DNA of 64,000 nt from Bradyrhizobiaceae bacterium Ga0074131 (GTDB lineage Bacteria; Pseudomonadota; Alphaproteobacteria; Rhizobiales; Xanthobacteraceae), in assembly GCA_001464035.1 (NCBI GenBank), contig LNEC01000007.1, forward strand, positions 186,001-250,000. Direction: 5' to 3'. Of this stretch, positions 15,400 to 24,526 are shown piece after piece. How positions within the stretch are numbered: the stretch's first letter is position 1; the number at the start of each line of letters is the position of its first letter. The translations under genes and the position numbers were made by a program. The notes under the pieces were generated by a model that made no database searches, had not been told where the DNA came from, and saw only the letters and a list, made by a program, of their open reading frames with translations.

Positions 15400-17043
15400 A
15401 TGGCAAATGGTGGCAAAGCGCAGAGCAGCCCCAACATCATGATCATTCTTAACGATGACATGGGATTCTCCGACATCGGCTGCTACGGCGGCGAAATCGA
15501 AACACCCAACCTGGACCGCCTCGCCGCCAACGGGCTGCGTTACTCGCAGTTCTACAATACCGCCCGCTGCAGTCCGTCGCGTGCCTCGCTGCTGACCGGC
15601 CTGCATCCGCACCAGACCGGGGTGGGCATCCTCACCTACAACAACGGCCCGGAGGGCTATGCCGGCAATCTGAACAAGAGCTGCGTCACCGTGGCCGAAG
15701 TGCTCAAACAGAAGAACTACCGGACCTATCTCAGCGGCAAGTGGCATGTGTCGTCGAACCTGACCGAGCCCACCGATTCCTGGCCGCTGCAGCGCGGCTT
15801 CGATTATTTCTTCGGCACCATCATCGGCGCCGGCAGTTTTTACAACCCGAACACGCTGACGCGCGGCAACGACAATATCGAGCACGAGGCGGAGAACGAT
15901 CCTTCCTTCTTCTATACCGACGCGATCAGCGACCAGGTGGTCGCCTATGTGCGCCAGCACAAGCAGCAGAACCCCGACACCCCGTTCTTTCAATATGTCG
16001 CCTACACGGCGCCGCACTGGCCGCTGCATGCCCATGACGAGGACATCGCCAAGTACAAGGGCCGGTTCGACGCCGGATGGGACATCTTGCGCGAACGGCG
16101 GCTGCAAAAGCTGGTCGAGGACGGCATCATCCATCCGAGCTGGAAGCTGACCGACCGCGACCCGACCCAGCCGCCGTGGACCGAGGCCGAGAACCGCGAA
16201 TGGACGCTGCGCTGCATGGAAGTGTATGCCGCCCAAATCGACCGCATGGATCAGGGCATCGGCCGCATCCTCGCCGCTCTCGAAGAGACCAGCCAGCTGG
16301 ATAACACCCTCATCATCTTTCTCTCGGACAACGGCGCCTGCGCCGAGGATATTCCTGATGGCGTCACCGCGCGCGAGCTGGTCGACCAGCTGATGATCGC
16401 CAAAGCCAAGACACGCACCGGCAAACCGGTTCGCCTCGGCAACGATCCGTCGCTGATGCCCGGCGGCGAAGACACCTATCAGAGCTACGGCACCGCCTGG
16501 GCCAATTTGTCAAATTCGCCGTTCAGGCTTTACAAGCACTGGATCCACGAAGGCGGCATCGCCACGCCCTTTATCGTGCACTGGCCGCGCGGCATCCAGG
16601 AGAAGGGCGGGCTGCGGCACAATCCGAGCCAGCTGACGGATATCATGGCGACCATCGTCGACGTGACAGGCGCAACCTATCCGAAGGAATACAACGGCAA
16701 CCCGATCCTGCCCTGCGAGGGCGAAAGCCTGGTGCCGTCTTTCGCGGCGGCCTATGGCGGCCGTGGCCCGCTGTTCTGGGAGCACGAAGGCAACGCGGCG
16801 GTTCGCATCGGCAAATGGAAGCTGGTGCGAAAATATCCGGGGCCGTGGGAGCTCTACGACATGGAAGCGGACCGCACCGAGATGCACGACCTTGCCGGGC
16901 AGCATGCGGATCGCGTCAGCGCCATGAGCGAGCAGTACGCCGCCTGGGCCAGCCGCTGCGGGGTGATCCCGCGCGAGAAGATCCTGGAGCTGATGAAGGC
17001 GGAAGGCGGCACGGCGTTCTGGGAGGAAGAACGCCAGCCGTAA
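15400..17043 (+). CDS. Sulfatase (arylsulfatase family, formylglycine-dependent)
   Basis: 547-residue sulfate-ester hydrolase. Metal ligands appear in IILNDDMGFSDIGCYGG (Asp19, Asp20). The signature CSPSRASLLTG (Cys57-x-Pro-x-Arg61) is the site oxidised to formylglycine. LSGKWHV, an HWPLH stretch and FLSDNGACAED complete the active site. There is no signal peptide, so it should act in the cytoplasm on an imported substrate. It follows the importer and regulator, and its own maturase gene follows immediately. A phosphonate monoester hydrolase of the same fold cannot be excluded, but the FGE partner and sequence length favour a sulfatase. Confidence 0.92.
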   Translation: MANGGKAQSSPNIMIILNDDMGFSDIGCYGGEIETPNLDRLAANGLRYSQFYNTARCSPSRASLLTGLHPHQTGVGILTYNNGPEGYAGNLNKSCVTVAEVLKQKNYRTYLSGKWHVSSNLTEPTDSWPLQRGFDYFFGTIIGAGSFYNPNTLTRGNDNIEHEAENDPSFFYTDAISDQVVAYVRQHKQQNPDTPFFQYVAYTAPHWPLHAHDEDIAKYKGRFDAGWDILRERRLQKLVEDGIIHPSWKLTDRDPTQPPWTEAENREWTLRCMEVYAAQIDRMDQGIGRILAALEETSQLDNTLIIFLSDNGACAEDIPDGVTARELVDQLMIAKAKTRTGKPVRLGNDPSLMPGGEDTYQSYGTAWANLSNSPFRLYKHWIHEGGIATPFIVHWPRGIQEKGGLRHNPSQLTDIMATIVDVTGATYPKEYNGNPILPCEGESLVPSFAAAYGGRGPLFWEHEGNAAVRIGKWKLVRKYPGPWELYDMEADRTEMHDLAGQHADRVSAMSEQYAAWASRCGVIPREKILELMKAEGGTAFWEEERQP

Positions 17044-17100
17044 CCGTCCTGTATGGCCGCGAATGAATGCACGGAGCGCGATACACATCGCAGACCTGAC

Positions 17101-18078
17101 ATGACCGAAGATTCTCCCCCCTGCTGCGCGAGCAGCCGTGCTGACGAGGCGCAGCCGGCATCGGGGAAAGCTGCAGCGGCGCGCGGCAAGATGGAACCGA
17201 GCCGGACCAGCATCCCCCGCCGCTGGAGCGCGCCGATCGGCGGCAGCTTCGCGATGGGATCGAACGACCGGCGATTTCCGGCCGACGGCGAAGGGCCGGT
17301 CCGCCGGGTAACGGTCAGCGAGTTCGCCATCGCCTGCCACGCCGTCAGCAACATCCAGTTCGGCGACTTCGTTCGTGCCACCGGATACACCACGGATGCC
17401 GAGCGATATGGCTGGAGCTTCGTGTTCGAAGCGCTTCTGCCTGAGGATACCAGGCGTGCGATCGGCAGCCGGGTGGCCGATACGCCGTGGTGGGTGCCGG
17501 TACCGCATGCCTGGTGGGCGCAGCCCGAGGGACCGCCGAGCACGATCCTCGACCGGCTCGATCATCCCGTGGTGCACGTCTCCTGGAACGACGCCATGGC
17601 CTATTGTCAATGGTCGGGGACGCGGCTGCCGAGCGAAGCGGAATGGGAGATCGCCGCGCGCGGCGGGCTCGAACAGGCGAACTATCCCTGGGGCAATGAG
17701 CTGACACCCGCGGGCGAACACCGCTGCAACATCTGGCAGGGCCGGTTTCCCGATCACAACAGCGCCGAAGACGGCCATTTCGGAACCGCTCCCGTGCACG
17801 CCTTCAAGCCGAACGGCTATGGCCTGCACAACATGGCGGGCAATGTCTGGGAATGGTGCCAGGATTACTTCGCGCCCGACTATCACCGCATCACCGCCGC
17901 CACGGATCCGCGACAGGCTACGCCCGCCGCTAGCCGTTCACTGCGGGGAGGATCGTTTCTCTGTCATGAATCTTACTGCAACCGCTACCGCGTTGCGGCG
18001 CGCAGCGCGAATAGCCAGCACAGCGCTTCCAGCAACATCGGATTTCGCGTTGTTAAGGCGCCGTCAAACGACCTCTAG
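17101..18078 (+). CDS. Formylglycine-generating enzyme (FGE/SUMF1 family), sulfatase maturase
   Basis: Oxidises the sulfatase active-site cysteine to formylglycine with oxygen. The family core is clear: WSAPIGGSFAMGSND, HPVVHVSWNDAMAYCQWSGTR, LPSEAEWEIAARGG, GNVWEWCQDYF and RGGSFLCHESYCNRYR. Cys288 and Cys293 are five apart, like the copper-binding pair of the aerobic enzyme. I took the ATG at 17101, which gives 325 residues beginning MTEDSPPCC; an ATG at 17053 would add 16. There is no signal peptide, matching a cytoplasmic sulfatase. It is the last gene of the operon. Confidence 0.92.
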   Translation: MTEDSPPCCASSRADEAQPASGKAAAARGKMEPSRTSIPRRWSAPIGGSFAMGSNDRRFPADGEGPVRRVTVSEFAIACHAVSNIQFGDFVRATGYTTDAERYGWSFVFEALLPEDTRRAIGSRVADTPWWVPVPHAWWAQPEGPPSTILDRLDHPVVHVSWNDAMAYCQWSGTRLPSEAEWEIAARGGLEQANYPWGNELTPAGEHRCNIWQGRFPDHNSAEDGHFGTAPVHAFKPNGYGLHNMAGNVWEWCQDYFAPDYHRITAATDPRQATPAASRSLRGGSFLCHESYCNRYRVAARSANSQHSASSNIGFRVVKAPSNDL

Positions 18079-18176
18079 ATGTGGGATGGGATCAAGCTGG
18101 GGGCGACGCTGGACCATTATCTTCCCGTGCTCGGACGCAGCGCCGCACGCCTGCCGCGACTCGCGGCGTTCCACTT

Positions 18177-18194
18177 TGCATGGGGTTGTTTTCG
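18177..18194 (-). repeat. Dispersed 18-base repeat, copy 1
   Basis: Read on the minus strand this is CGAAAACAACCCCATGCA, identical to 47296-47313 on the plus strand, with AGT two bases further on in both. It lies in the ~190-base gap after the FGE gene. Both copies are intergenic. Confidence 0.6.
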
Positions 18195-18270
18195 CGATTT
18201 TTCGTAGACGCCCTGCGCCGTCTCGATGGACGAGAGCGGCACAGCTTTCTTGCGAAAGGAGCACCGATCA

Positions 18271-19239
18271 TCACACCGGCCGGCTGCGCTCGATAATCTC
18301 CGCCGCGCCCTTGTTCAACAGCTCGAGCCCCACGGCGCGCCCGAGTTCGCGCGGGCGGTCGGCCGGGCCGACGCGGGTGACTTCGATGAAGTGGCCGCCG
18401 GCTTCGTCCAGCACGGAGGCGGTCAGCGACATCTCCACGCCGTCGATGGTCGAATATCCCGCGATCGGCGAGTTGCAGTGGCCGTTGAGCACCCACAGCA
18501 CCTCGCGCTCGGCGTCGCAGCTCAGATGCGCCCGGGGATCGTCGATCAGGGAGAGATAGCGCCGCGTCGGCCAGTCGCTGGCGGCGCATTCCACCGCGAC
18601 GATACCCTGCCCCACCGCCGGAAGCATTTCCCGCGGCGAGAACTCATGGGCGATCCGGTTGGCAAGGCCGACGCGTTCCAGCCCGGAGCGCGCCATGATC
18701 AACGCGTCCGCCGGACCGACCTCGCCGCCGCCGGGCAACCGCTGCAGCTCGCGGCGCTCGAGCTTGCGCACCCGCGTGTCGGCGGCGCCGCGAAAGTGAA
18801 TCACCTCGATCTCCGGAAACAGCCGCCGCGCATAGGCGGCACGTCGCACCGCATTGGTGCCGATCCGAAAGCCCTTGCCGCCGCAGCGGCGAATCTCGTC
18901 GAATGAAACCCCGGGGCGCAGCACCAGCGCGTCGGTCGGCGGATCGCGCGCCAGGGTCGCGCCGATCACGAGGCCCGGCGTGTCCTCGTTGCCCGGCATG
19001 TCCTTGAGCGAATGCATCGCGGCATGCAATCGGCCTGCTCGCACGGCGGCGCGGATTTCTGCGACGAAGGCGCCGCCCTTGCCGCCATGCATCAGCAACT
19101 TGCTGGTCTGGTCGGTATCCCCCACGGTCTCGAATTTGACGATTTCGACGCCAAGATCGGGCGCCGCGGCCTGCAGCCGCCGGGCAATTTCCTCGGTTTG
19201 GGCCAGCGCCATAGTGCTCTTGCGCGTGCCGATACGCAT
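18271..19239 (-). CDS. Hydroxymethylbilane synthase-like protein (divergent HemC paralogue)
   Basis: Porphobilinogen deaminase fold, about 322 residues from the ATG at 19239 (ATG at 19263 also possible). Functional residues of HemC are kept: MRIGTRKST at the start, GGKGGAFV, HSLKDMP (Lys/Asp pair), GTNAVRR, RGAADTRVRKLE, and HCNSPIAG with the cysteine that carries the dipyrromethane cofactor. Yet many canonical blocks are altered (KSTMALAQTEE, no GTSSLRR), so it is probably a second copy rather than the housekeeping hemC. It follows a CoA-transferase/MaoC/CitE set on the same strand, with a 134-base gap. Its real role is open. Confidence 0.82.
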   Translation of the reverse strand: MRIGTRKSTMALAQTEEIARRLQAAAPDLGVEIVKFETVGDTDQTSKLLMHGGKGGAFVAEIRAAVRAGRLHAAMHSLKDMPGNEDTPGLVIGATLARDPPTDALVLRPGVSFDEIRRCGGKGFRIGTNAVRRAAYARRLFPEIEVIHFRGAADTRVRKLERRELQRLPGGGEVGPADALIMARSGLERVGLANRIAHEFSPREMLPAVGQGIVAVECAASDWPTRRYLSLIDDPRAHLSCDAEREVLWVLNGHCNSPIAGYSTIDGVEMSLTASVLDEAGGHFIEVTRVGPADRPRELGRAVGLELLNKGAAEIIERSRPV

Positions 19240-19373
19240 TGAAACTGCCACCAGAAGCTCCATTCGATAATCGCGAAAACCATCGACGCCGGCCTGTTCT
19301 AGCCGCAAATCCCCGGGGTCACAAATCGCGATCGTCTGCCAGCCGCCGCTGACAATCAGGTCCGGCGCTGCCG

Positions 19374-20237
19374 TCAGACCGGCCGCCCGCCTTGGGCGAG
19401 AATTTTCTCGGCAGCGCGAAGGTGCGGCTTGTCGATCATCTTGCCGTCGATCTTCACCACCCCGGAGTTCGGGTTGTCGTCGAACGCCTTGACGACCTTC
19501 TGCGACCAGGCGATCTCCTCTGATGTCGGCATGAACGCCGCATTGACGACATCGACATGCTTGGGATGGATCACGGCCTTCGACAGGAAGCCGTCCTGCC
19601 GGGCGGCGATCGCCTCTTCCCTCAACCCTGCGAGATCGTCGATATCGGTGGCGATGGTATCAATCGCCACCGCCCCGACGGCGGCAGCGCTGATCAGGCA
19701 GAGATCGCGCGCCAGCAGAAAAGGTCCGTGAAAACGGCCGGCGGTTCGGTTGCGCGAAGCGCCGAGCGAAGCCGCGAGATCCTCGGCGCCCCACATCATA
19801 CCCCACAACCGCGGGCTTGCACCCTCGAAGTCGAGCAGTTTTGTCACCGCCCGAGCGGTCTCGGTCGCGACCACGACGATGCGCGTGTTTCCCTGTTCAA
19901 TACTGGAGGCCGCCTCGAAGGCGTCGAGATACAGCGCCAAATGATTGACGTCGGCGGCGCCTTCGCATTTCGGCAGCACGATGCCGTCGGGCCGGCCCGG
20001 CATCACGGCGGCGAGGTCGCCGAGGGTCATCCCGGTGTCGAGCGCGTTGACGCGGATATACATCTTCTGGTTCGGATTTCGGGCATCCAGCATGCCGCGG
20101 GTGATGCCGCGCGCGGCCAATTTCTGGTCCGGCGCGATCGAATCTTCGAGATCGAGGATCAGCGCGTCCGCCGCGGTCTTCTTCGCGCTTTCGAATTTCC
20201 GGATGCTGTCGCCGGGAACGAACAGGAATGATCGCAT
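19374..20237 (-). CDS. HpcH/HpaI aldolase/CitE-type lyase (citramalyl-/malyl-CoA lyase-like)
   Basis: 287-residue TIM-barrel C-C lyase acting on a beta-hydroxyacyl-CoA. It begins MRSFLFVPGDSIRKFESAKK, the CoA/magnesium-binding start of CitE-like enzymes. Further on are ALILDLEDSIAPDQK, a metal-binding acidic motif, YIRVNALDT, VVATETARAV with the second metal glutamate, and MWGAEDLAASLG. The neighbours (MaoC hydratase 4 bases upstream, then a CaiB/BaiF CoA-transferase) match the itaconate/mesaconate pathway, where this enzyme splits citramalyl-CoA to acetyl-CoA and pyruvate. Malyl-CoA cleavage is an alternative. Confidence 0.88.
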   Translation of the reverse strand: MRSFLFVPGDSIRKFESAKKTAADALILDLEDSIAPDQKLAARGITRGMLDARNPNQKMYIRVNALDTGMTLGDLAAVMPGRPDGIVLPKCEGAADVNHLALYLDAFEAASSIEQGNTRIVVVATETARAVTKLLDFEGASPRLWGMMWGAEDLAASLGASRNRTAGRFHGPFLLARDLCLISAAAVGAVAIDTIATDIDDLAGLREEAIAARQDGFLSKAVIHPKHVDVVNAAFMPTSEEIAWSQKVVKAFDDNPNSGVVKIDGKMIDKPHLRAAEKILAQGGRPV

Positions 20238-20241
20238 CGAT

Positions 20242-20703
20242 TCACGCTTTCGGTTTTGGTTTGCAATGCATCAGGCCGGTGCGGCGGCAGCTTGCCACCA
20301 CCTCGCCGCGCTGGTTCGTCGCGGTATGCTCGAATTCGACGATGCCCTGGGTCGGGCGCGACTGGCTGATGCGCTTGGAAACAATTCTGGTATGCGCCTT
20401 CAGCGTGTCGCCGTGGAACACCGGTTTCGGGAATTTGACGTCGGTCATGCCGAGATTGCCGATCGTGGTGCCCAGCGTGGTGTCGTAGACGCTCATGCCG
20501 ATCATGATGCCGAGCGTGTAAAGACTGTTGAACAACCGCTGGCCGAACTCGGTATTTTCCGAGAAATGGGCATCGAGATGCAGCGGCTGCGGATTCATCG
20601 TCATCAGGCTGAACATGGTGTTGTCCATTTCGGTGACAGTCCGGCTGAACTCATGATGATATTCCCGACCGACCTCGAATTCCTCGAAATACAATCCTGC
20701 CAT
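20242..20703 (-). CDS. MaoC-family hydratase (itaconyl/mesaconyl-CoA hydratase-like)
   Basis: 153-residue single hot-dog-fold hydratase. MAGLYFEEFEVGREYHHEFSR and NPQPLHLDAHFSENTEFGQRL carry the R-hydratase active-site Asn/His region. VFHGDTLKAHTRI is the usual second strand. It sits between the CitE-like lyase and the CoA-transferase on the same strand, where it would add water to an unsaturated C5-CoA to give citramalyl- or methylmalyl-CoA. Function is inferred from fold and context. Confidence 0.86.
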   Translation of the reverse strand: MAGLYFEEFEVGREYHHEFSRTVTEMDNTMFSLMTMNPQPLHLDAHFSENTEFGQRLFNSLYTLGIMIGMSVYDTTLGTTIGNLGMTDVKFPKPVFHGDTLKAHTRIVSKRISQSRPTQGIVEFEHTATNQRGEVVASCRRTGLMHCKPKPKA

Positions 20704-20723
20704 GGTCTCCCCCTTTCCAGGTG

Positions 20724-20737
20724 TTGATCTGCGTCAA
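20724..20737. promoter_or_regulatory. FNR/FixK-like palindrome TTGATCTGCGTCAA
   Basis: Matches TTGAT-N4-RTCAA, in the 37-base gap between the CoA-transferase stop and the MaoC ATG. It is too close to the MaoC start for normal activation, so it is either fortuitous or repressing. Confidence 0.25.
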
Positions 20738-20740
20738 TAG

Positions 20741-21945
20741 CTAGCGCCCGGAGGTACGGACAATGCGGGCGCCGATCAGACTGTCGACGGCGTCCGAATC
20801 GAATCCGGCGTCGAGCAGGATTTCGCGACTGTCGGCGCCGATATCCGGCGCGGGCCGCAGGTCGTCCTCGGACAACCCCATAAAGCCCGGTGTGCGCGCG
20901 GCATACACCTTGCCGACGCCGGGCGTGTCCTGACAGACCGCGGCCCTGGTCGCCTCGACGTGGACATTGTGAAGCCAGTCGCCGGGAGTGAGGATGCGCT
21001 CGGCGATGACATCGGCCGCATGAAGGCGGCCGAGCCAGGTTTCGTTGGATTGCGACTGGAACACATCGCGCAACTGCGCCGTCAGCGCGTCGGCCGAGTC
21101 GGCGCGTTTTGCAAAATCCGCAAAGCGCGGATCGCTGGCGAGATCCTCCCGCGCGATCGCGGTGCACAGACGCTTGTACTGTGCCTCATTCACCAAGGTA
21201 ACCATCATCCAGCCATCGCTGGTCTGGTAGGAGCCGGCCGGCACGTTGAGCGCACGGGGCGTGCCGCCCTCCAGGACATATTCGGCCGCCTTGTGGCCGA
21301 GCAGTGCTGCCGTCGATTGCGCGAGATTGACATCGATCCAGCGGCCGGTGCCCACGGTAGCGCGGGCGAACAGCGCGGTCGAGATGGCCTGGAACGCATA
21401 CACGCCTGTCGCGACGTCGGAGATGGTGGTTCCGACCGGTGCGGAATCTTGTCGTTACCGACATTGACCGAGACCAGGCCGGAAAAGGCCTGCGCCACCG
21501 AATCCGAGCCCGGACGCCTTGAGTAGGGACCGTCCTGTCCGAAGCCGCTGACCGAGAGATAGATCAGGCCCGGATTGTCGCGCGATAGTTCCTCGAAGCC
21601 GATCCCCAGCCGGGCGGCGACGCCAGGCCGAAAGCCCTCGATCAGCACGTCGCAATCCCCGGCGAGCCGTTTGGCGATGGCGATACCCTGCTCGTGCTTG
21701 AGATCGAGGCACAGGCTGCGCTTGCCTCGGTTATAGACCGCCGACAGCGCCGTGTGGCTTCCATAGGTGGTCCCGAGGTAACGCGACCAGTCGCCCTCGG
21801 GCGGTTCCACCTTGATGACCTCGGCCCCGTAAACGCCAAGCAACATCGCGCAATAGGGCGACGCGATGCCTTGCCCGAAGTCCAGCACGCGCAAGCCGCG
21901 ATAGGGCGCTTCATGCGTCGGCGGCATTTTCCGTTCGGCTGCCAT
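20741..21945 (-). pseudogene. CaiB/BaiF-type CoA-transferase interrupted by a one-base frameshift
   Basis: Family III CoA-transferase. The first part (ATG at 21945) has GLRVLDFGQGIASPYCAML, AEVIKVEPPEGDWSR, RGKRSLCLDLK, IEGFRPGVAARLG and FGQDGPYSRRPG; it runs in frame to about 21442 and then loses homology. The rest (GTTISDVATGVYAFQAISTA, GRWIDVNLAQS and on to SGR at the stop) continues in another frame. Adding one base in the CC at 21436-21437 joins them into about 401 residues, the normal family length. Either an inactivating deletion or a sequence error. If intact it would activate itaconate, mesaconate or a similar C5 acid for the MaoC and CitE enzymes downstream. Confidence 0.85.
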
Positions 21946-22108
21946 CTTCTTGTTTCCCGGCAAGAGGGGTATCCGCTCATGGCGGCCCGGCAAACAGAAG
22001 AGGATGGCAATCGGTGAGTCAAGCAGACGCCGAATTCCGCACCGCGGCACGGATGAGAGGCTTGACCTTTCTCAACATCGCCCAGATCCGGCCTGATCTA
22101 CTGGCGCA

Positions 22109-24514
22109 ATGGCAAGATACATCAGGTCGTTTCTCGAACTCGGATTGAACGACGTCGGGCTGGTCGGCGGCAAGACCGCCTCGCTTGGCGAACTGTATTC
22201 GACGCTGGCCTCAGAGGGGATCGCCGTCCCCAATGGATTTGCGATCACGGCCGACGCCTATCGCGATGCGCTGTCGCAGCCTGGCGTCGCGGAGGAGTTG
22301 CATCGGCTGCTCGACGGTCTCGACAAGCGCAAGATCAGGCAGTTGGCGGCTACCGCCGCCAGGGCGCGCGCAGTCGTCTACAGGACGATGGATACCACGC
22401 CGATCCGCGACCAGATCATGGAAGCCTACAGGCAGCTGGAACGGGAGGCCGGAAAAGGCGTCGCCGTCGCGGTGCGGAGTTCGGCAACGGCGGAAGACCT
22501 GCCGACCGCGAGCTTTGCCGGCCAGCACGAAAGCTTCCTCAATGTACGCGGCCCTAAGGATCTGTTCGAAGCCTGCCGGCGCTGCTTTGCCTCGATTTTC
22601 ACCGATCGCGCGATTTCCTACCGCATCGACAACGGCTTCGACCATTTCAAGGTCTTCCTCTCCGTCGCCGTGATGAAAATGGTCCGTTCGGATATCGGTG
22701 CCAGCGGCGTCATCTTCACGCTCGATACCGAATCCGGATTTCGCGATGTCGTTTTCGTCACGGGATGCTACGGCCTTGGCGAAACCATCGTCCAGGGTCA
22801 GGTCGACCCTGACGAGTTCTACGTCCACAAGCCGACCCTGGCCCAAGGCTTTCGCCGTGTTCTGCGGCGCCGGCTCGGCGGCAAGCAGATCCGCATGATC
22901 TACGGCAAGCGCGGCGGCAGCCATGCGACGCTGAAGCGGACCGTGCCGGAAGCTGAGCGTCGAATGTTCTGCATTTCCGATGCGGACGTGCTGGGCCTGG
23001 CCGACATGGCCGTGCGGATCGAAGCGCACTACTCCAAGCATGCGGGCACTGCCATGCCGATGGATATCGAGTGGGCCAGGGACGGCGTCGATGGCAAGCT
23101 CTATATCATTCAGGCGCGGCCCGAGACCGTGGCTTCGCAGCGTTCAGCTGACGTGTTCGAGACCTACAATCTCAAGGGAAAAGGATCAGTCATCGTCACC
23201 GGCCGCGCGGTCGGTGAAAAAATCGCTTCCGGCCGCACCCGCCGCATCGCCACAGCGCGGGACCTCTCGGCTTTCAAGCCGGGCGAAATCCTGGTCGCGC
23301 CGTCGACCAGTCCCGATTGGGAACCGATCATGAAAATCGCCGCTGGCATCATCACCGACAAGGGTGGCCGGACCTGCCACGCCGCAATTGTGGCGCGAGA
23401 ACTGGGAATACCCGCCGTGGTGGGCGCGACACACGCGACCGAGAAGCTGAAGACCGGGACCAATGTCACGATCTCCTGCGCCGAAGGCGATGTCGGGAAG
23501 GTCTATCAGGGCGAGGTGGCTTTCGACGTTGCGCGAACGCCCGTCAGCGAGCTCAGGGTGCCGCGCACGCCGATCATGGTCAATGTCGGCACTCCCGAAA
23601 TGGCATTCCGGACAGCGATGCAGCCGCAATCAGGCGTGGGCCTCGCCCGCATGGAGTTCATCATCAGCGAGCATATCGGGGTACACCCGATGGCGCTGCT
23701 CAAGCCGGACAAGATCGCCTCGGCGAAGGCGAAGGCCGCGATCGCCCGTCTGGTTCAGGGCCACAAGACGCCAGCCGATTTCTTCATCCAGAGGCTTTCG
23801 GAAGGCGTCGGCACCATCGCCGCGGCGTTCTATCCCAAGCCGGTGATCGTGCGGCTCTCCGACTTCAAGACGAACGAATACGCCAATTTGCTCGGCGGCG
23901 AGGCGTTCGAGCCGAAAGAAGAGAATCCGATGCTGGGATTCCGGGGGGCTTCCCGTTACAGCCATCCGGCCTACGCGGAAGGCTTTGCGCTGGAATGCGC
24001 GGCGCTGCGCCGGGTGCGCGAGGAAATGGGTCTCTCCAATCTGCGCGTCATGGTGCCGTTCTGTCGAACCGTCGAGGAAGGCAAGCGCGTGATCGCGACG
24101 ATGGCGGCCAATGGGCTCAAGCGCGGCGACAACGGGCTCGAGATCTACGTGATGTGCGAGATCCCGAACAACGTCATCCAGATCGATGCGTTTTCGCAGC
24201 TGTTCGACGGCTTTTCGATCGGCTCCAACGATCTCACCCAGCTGACCCTGGGGGTCGACCGTGATTCCGATATCGTCGCCTTCGATTTCGACGAACGCGA
24301 TCCCGGCATGCTCGAGATGTTCAGATTGGCGGTGACAGGCGCCAGGCGCAATGGGCGGCATGTCGGCATCTGCGGCGAAGCGCCGGCGAATTACCCTGAG
24401 ATTGCGCGCTATCTGACCCATCTCGATATCGACTCGATCAGCGTCAATCCGTCGAGCGTGTTCCGCACCATGGCCGCGGTGCTCGAGGCTGAGGCCAATC
24501 CGGCGCAGACATGA
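22109..24514 (+). CDS. ppsA: Phosphoenolpyruvate synthase
   Basis: 801-residue enzyme that makes PEP from pyruvate and ATP for gluconeogenesis. The N-terminal ATP-grasp part has VGLVGGKTASLGELY, AVRSSATAEDLPTASFAGQHESFLNV and the FGETIVQG-like segment YGLGETIVQGQVDPDEF. The phospho-histidine domain shows DKGGRTCHAAIVARELGIP, with the swivelling His near residue 424. The C-terminal barrel has FGSNDLTQLTLGVDRDS-like sequence and GICGEAP. Divergent from the C5-acid operon; if that operon releases pyruvate, this enzyme would feed it to sugars (inference). Confidence 0.93.
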   Translation: MARYIRSFLELGLNDVGLVGGKTASLGELYSTLASEGIAVPNGFAITADAYRDALSQPGVAEELHRLLDGLDKRKIRQLAATAARARAVVYRTMDTTPIRDQIMEAYRQLEREAGKGVAVAVRSSATAEDLPTASFAGQHESFLNVRGPKDLFEACRRCFASIFTDRAISYRIDNGFDHFKVFLSVAVMKMVRSDIGASGVIFTLDTESGFRDVVFVTGCYGLGETIVQGQVDPDEFYVHKPTLAQGFRRVLRRRLGGKQIRMIYGKRGGSHATLKRTVPEAERRMFCISDADVLGLADMAVRIEAHYSKHAGTAMPMDIEWARDGVDGKLYIIQARPETVASQRSADVFETYNLKGKGSVIVTGRAVGEKIASGRTRRIATARDLSAFKPGEILVAPSTSPDWEPIMKIAAGIITDKGGRTCHAAIVARELGIPAVVGATHATEKLKTGTNVTISCAEGDVGKVYQGEVAFDVARTPVSELRVPRTPIMVNVGTPEMAFRTAMQPQSGVGLARMEFIISEHIGVHPMALLKPDKIASAKAKAAIARLVQGHKTPADFFIQRLSEGVGTIAAAFYPKPVIVRLSDFKTNEYANLLGGEAFEPKEENPMLGFRGASRYSHPAYAEGFALECAALRRVREEMGLSNLRVMVPFCRTVEEGKRVIATMAANGLKRGDNGLEIYVMCEIPNNVIQIDAFSQLFDGFSIGSNDLTQLTLGVDRDSDIVAFDFDERDPGMLEMFRLAVTGARRNGRHVGICGEAPANYPEIARYLTHLDIDSISVNPSSVFRTMAAVLEAEANPAQT

Positions 24515-24526
24515 CGGCGATGGCTG

